Part shown: positions 59,957 through 64,000 of the stretch, piece by piece | How positions within the stretch are numbered: position 1 is the stretch's first letter | Layout: each line of letters begins with the position of its first letter | Translations under genes and position numbers: made by a program | Notes under the pieces: model-generated | The model's input: the letters and a program-made list of their open reading frames with translations, nothing else | Told to the model about the DNA's origin: nothing | Database searches by the model: none | Assembly (NCBI GenBank): GCA_021234155.1 | Contig: JAJEKV010000053.1 | Span: 470,523-534,522, forward strand | DNA length: 64,000 bases | Direction of reading: 5' to 3' | DNA from: Isoetes taiwanensis | Lineage: Eukaryota > Streptophyta > Lycopodiopsida > Isoetales > Isoetaceae

Positions 59957-61068
59957 TTGTTGTCCAAAGACGCAAAAAGTTAAAATGAAGCCGAATAAGT
60001 ACATGTTCAATGGATTTGGGATGTGTAACACATCCTTCATTTTAAAGTTCCCTTCATTTTAGGGTTCACAAAAATGGTAAGATAAGATTGCTCAACTCCA
60101 TCAACTATGGAAGCATTGGCATATATTGAAGGCAAATTACATCGTTGACATGGACAAAATGGTAAGGATGAACATTTCAACTTCTTTAGCATGACTAAAT
60201 GACTAGAGTAACTTTATGGGTTGCCCATGAACTCTTGAAACGTAAATGCCACTTGGAGATTTTTGCTTTTTGAAAGAACTTAGGTAAGAAAAAGTTATAT
60301 TTTATGCAAAGGGCCTTTTCAAGATTATCGTATTGACCTTTATGTACTTTTTTATTATATTGAAGGCATGTTTGCCACTTGTCCAAACCTAGCAAGTTTG
60401 GATTGCATGCACAATTTTATAATGTTTGTGGTTTATAGGGCTACGAATATCATGCCATGCTTTTTATGGATGAATATTATCCTCCGATATGCCCTTCTAA
60501 TTCTCATATTTACCCTAACATTTGTGGCATTGGATTTTCGTGGCCTAGTTTGCCCTAACATTTTTGCCTTGCAATTTTCGCTACACGAGCATAGCAAAGG
60601 GGTCGATCTATAACTTGATCCGATGCTACACTATCCAATTTGATTCTAGCAGAGTTACAGTTGCCTAAGGCTTACTGGCTAGTCTAAGAGCACATTTGAA
60701 CTGTGGGCATTGATACAAAGGTTACATGTAGAACAAGAATACAAGGAATATAAGAAGAGGCAAACAGATTCTCGCCAGGGGACTTCGGATCAGAATTTGA
60801 TTTGCTCATCTTTTACCTTTTAGCAAGAAGAAGGGGATCTTGGCATGTCGGTTCTTGGACTGAACAAATTGATTATGGATCTAGTTTTCCCGAGCAAGCC
60901 AATGGTGCTGATCTTATTCTCAAGCAATCTTATTCCCAAGTATTATAGAAAAAGAATTCTATTAGCAAAAGCAATGGCAAGTTGGAGCAAAGGTCTTCGG
61001 ACGCCACATTCAAATTCAAACCCCATCGTTATATCTTTTGATTTAAGTCCTTTACATCATATTTGTTG
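59957..61068 (+). repeat. Direct duplication, left copy
   Basis: Starts at 'ttgttgtccaaagacgc' right after a T-run (about 59935-59956). It matches 62893-64000 in the same orientation across at least 1.1 kb, and the true right limit is beyond the window for the second copy. Both copies hold a plus-strand frame with KLIMDLVFP and RILLAKAMASWSK (60845-61177 and 63775 onward), which is unrecognised. Confidence 0.85.
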
Positions 61069-62892
61069 GCATGGCTTATTAGCTCGTTTATCTCTGAAAT
61101 TAATGCCGCATTATGATATGCTTAAGGCCATTTATGCAATGGCGATAGATCATCGCTCAACGCATGAACTAAATTGATGATGTTCATTTGCTAAAATTAT
61201 CACCACCCATTATGTCAGTCCCCCACGTCAAGCCATTAAAGGTGACTATGTAATCCAGTTTGGATGTAGTTAACCCGGTGATATAATTTATTAAATGCTT
61301 TAAAGGATTATAAAGTGTGTTGAGCATGATGCTTCACGATTGGGAGCAGTCCACTAACGGGAAGCACTCATCTTGAAAACCAAGAATGCAAAGCTACATT
61401 TGTTTACATTTTTTCATTTTGCATTCTAACAAAATATTTGGCCCATTTAGGGAAACTTCTATCAAGGTGAAGGGTGTTAAACCCAAGAAGTTCATAGCTT
61501 ACCCGCTTTGTAGCTTAGGCTTTTACCCTCTTAAGGCTAATCGTCCTTTGGTTCTCATCAAGTGCTCGAACTTCTTGCTCTTTGTTTTGAAGTTGTGAGA
61601 AATGCAATATTTTATTCGCTTACACTAAAGATGAAAGCTAAGGATGATTCAAGATCAACTTTCAACATGGCTTCAACAAAGCAGATATCACTTTGAAAGT
61701 ATACTTTTTATTCTCAAATGGCAATATATTTTTGTGGTCTTGGATATAAAGTCAAGAAATGATTATCGTACTTCTTCGAAAGTATTTAATGGAATTAAAT
61801 TTTGATACTTTGTAACCGTGATAAGGCTTAGGTTAGTTGGCACCGTTCTAACCTAAAAGGTCAAATGTATCCGAAAATGGTCTTTGCATGAAGTCCATTG
61901 GATGGTAAAAAGTCCGTGGTAAACGGATTTAAAGGTTTTTTTCTCTTCACCCAGTTCTCTAGTTTTACTAGAGACCTTAATCATGGTTACTACTGTGTTT
62001 CAGGTGTGAATATTGAGTTACTAATGGCATTTACATAATTTCGTACTGATACGCATTGGATATTTATAGGAATTGGTTGAAAATGATGATTCTGATACAA
62101 GTAATCTTTATAAGTACAACTCAAGGACTATGATTGCAGAACTGACAGCCAGGCTCTGCAGTTCAGACTATTGTGACATACTATTATCTATTATCTGCAG
62201 ACATGGCTCTGATCAGACCTAACTTGTCTTGATTACGAGGGGCTTTTCGTTTACTGAAAATATCAACACAAAATGCCAAGCTGACATTTGTAGCTTGAGC
62301 AACACAAAAGGCTCATGCCTGACAATTTTCCATATGGCCTCATCTAAAGCGCTTTAAGTCAAGGTTAAAAAGTTCTTTTTGCTTAACTCAGTTCTTTGGT
62401 TTAACCAAGGACTTTGGCTATGGTCTTTTATTCAGTGTGACTTCCATTCATAAACTAACTTATTACTATTCATATGATACAGGAAAAGAGTCTTCTTTCA
62501 TTGAAAATAGAAAAGCAAAATGCCAAGCCGACATTTGTAGCTTGATAAACAAAAAGTCACAGGGGATGACAATTTGCCATATGGCTACATCTTATACTTG
62601 CATTTGCCAAAAATAGATTTACAAAGGAAGACATAACTAAACTAGTGATGCGATCTCTTAGCGAGAAACAATTTCCTCGGAATTCTATGCAATGTGGTCG
62701 ATACACGCAAAGCACTCAAAGAAATGCGGTAAGTATAATCTATTTTGAATATGGAGTAGAAATAAGTTAGCATGGGAGGGGGGCCTTTGTTACAACAAGG
62801 CCCCGCTCTCCTTGTTGTAACTCATGAATTATAGATATGTTGTCTATGATGGAAAAAGGTCCCCAAACTGCGGTTGGAGGAAGGATTTTTTA
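61069..62892. other. Spacer between duplicated copies
   Basis: No gene recognised. 'tgccaagc-gacatttgtagc' with 'tgacaatttgccatatggc' or its variant is duplicated at about 62274 and 62521. A 'cccagttct' or 'ctcagttct' block is duplicated at about 61955 and 62385. Confidence 0.5.
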
Positions 62893-64000
62893 TTGTTGTC
62901 CAAAGACGCAAAAGTTAAATGAAGCCGAATAAGTACATGTTCAATGGATTTGGGATGTGTAACACATCCTTCATTTTAAAGTTCCCTTCATTTTAGGGTT
63001 CACAAAAATGGTAAGATAAGATTGCTCAACTCCATCAACTATGGAAGCATTGGCATATATTGAAGGCAAATTACATCGTTGACATGGACAAAATGGTAAG
63101 GATGAACATTTCTCAACTTTTTAGCATGACTAAATGACTAGAGTAACTTTATGGGTTGCCCATGAACTCTTGAAACGTAAATGCCACTTGGAGATTTTGC
63201 TTTTGAAAGAACTTAGGTAAGAAAAGTTATATTTTATGCAAAGGGCCTTTTCAAGATTATCGTATTGACCTTTATGTACTTTTTTTATTATATTGAAGGC
63301 ATGTTTGCCACTTGTCCAAACCTAGCAAGTTTGGATTGCATGCACAATTTTATAATGTTTGTGGTTTATAGGGCTACGAATATCATGCCATGCTTTTGCG
63401 GGATGAATATTATCCTCTGATATGCCCTTCTAATTCTGTTATTTACCCTAACATTTGTGGCATTGAGTTTCGTGGCCTAGTTTGCCCTAACATTTTTTGC
63501 CTTGCAATTTTAAGCTACGAAAGCATAGCAAAGGGCCGATCTATAACTTGATCCGATGCTACACTATCCAATTTGATTCTAGCAGAGTTACAGCTTGCCT
63601 AAGGCTTACGACTAGTCTAAGAGCACATTTGAACTGGTGGGCATTGATACAAGGGTTACGTGTAGAACAAGAATACAAGGAATATAAGAAGAGGCGCAGA
63701 TTCTCGGGACTTCTCGGATCCGCAAATTCGATTTGCTCATCTTATAGCTTTAGCAAGAAGAAGGGGATCTTGGCATGTCGGTTCTGGACTCAAACAAATT
63801 GATTATGGATCTAGTTTTCCCGAAAGCAAGCCAATGGTGCCGATCTTATTCTCAAGCAATCTTATTCCCAAGTATTATAGAAAAAAGGATTCTATTAGCA
63901 AAAGCAATGGCAAGTTGGAGCAAAGCTTTGGGACGCCACATTCAAATTCAAACCCCATCGTTATATCTTTTGATTTAAGTCCTTTACATCATATTTGTTG
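62893..64000 (+). repeat. Direct duplication, right copy, runs off window
   Basis: Same sequence as 59957-61068 with small indels, 2936 bases downstream. It continues past the window end. It could be the second LTR of an element, a tandem duplicate or another family copy. No TG...CA ends are identified. Confidence 0.8.

Overview
The window looks like repeat-rich intergenic DNA from a land plant nuclear genome. The signs are an AT-rich background, plant-type Ty3/gypsy chromovirus and Ty1/copia elements, an L1-type LINE, a large DNA transposon whose genes have GT-AG introns, and MITE-like, tRNA-like and satellite-like repeats. I found no intact host gene. The transposase family in the 9.6 kb element makes me think of a seed-free plant such as a fern or moss, but the sequence alone does not prove this.

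Layout. 1-19.4 kb: no recognisable gene; a MITE-like element (2140-2413), many short tandem or direct duplications, and one weak coding-like stretch on the minus strand (10065-10740). 19421-19766 is an assembly gap flanked by inverted copies of a 19 bp sequence. 19.77-31.45 kb: a decayed Ty3/gypsy chromovirus (partial 5' LTR, primer site, an extra ORF region, gag, protease, RT-RNase H, integrase, chromodomain-like tail, polypurine tract, 1.59 kb 3' LTR). Its 3' LTR runs directly into the RNase H end of a Ty1/copia element (31.46-31.92 kb). 32.1-35 kb: an orphan ORF and dispersed duplications. 35.06-37.2 kb: the 5' part of a LINE on the minus strand (ORF1 and endonuclease, no RT).

37.5-50.9 kb: two 1.25 kb direct repeats bracket a 9590 bp DNA transposon (39589-49178) with 22 bp near-perfect terminal inverted repeats and an AAAT target duplication. 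It carries a transposase-like gene on the plus strand, a convergent minus-strand gene with zinc-binding-type cysteine motifs and an FCP1/NLI-type HAD phosphatase domain, and a third minus-strand ORF inside the transposase intron. Both main genes have a (CCACCA)-type array in an intron, so the two arrays are inverted relative to each other. This element is the best candidate for an undescribed system.

50.9-64 kb: a second copy of the chromovirus extra ORF (50.99-51.97 kb), abutting a minus-strand copia fragment (gag to integrase) that is cut at 53.82 kb by a CACTA-like terminus with a CGACGTC-rich end. Then come AGATTCT/TTCTAGAA minisatellite, a tRNA-like promoter module, a 1.1 kb tandem satellite (57.05-59.92 kb) and a direct duplication of at least 1.1 kb (59.96 and 62.89 kb).

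Coding stretches alternate between clean and riddled with 1-3 base indels. This fits patchily polished long-read sequence as well as real decay, so frameshifts should be read with caution.
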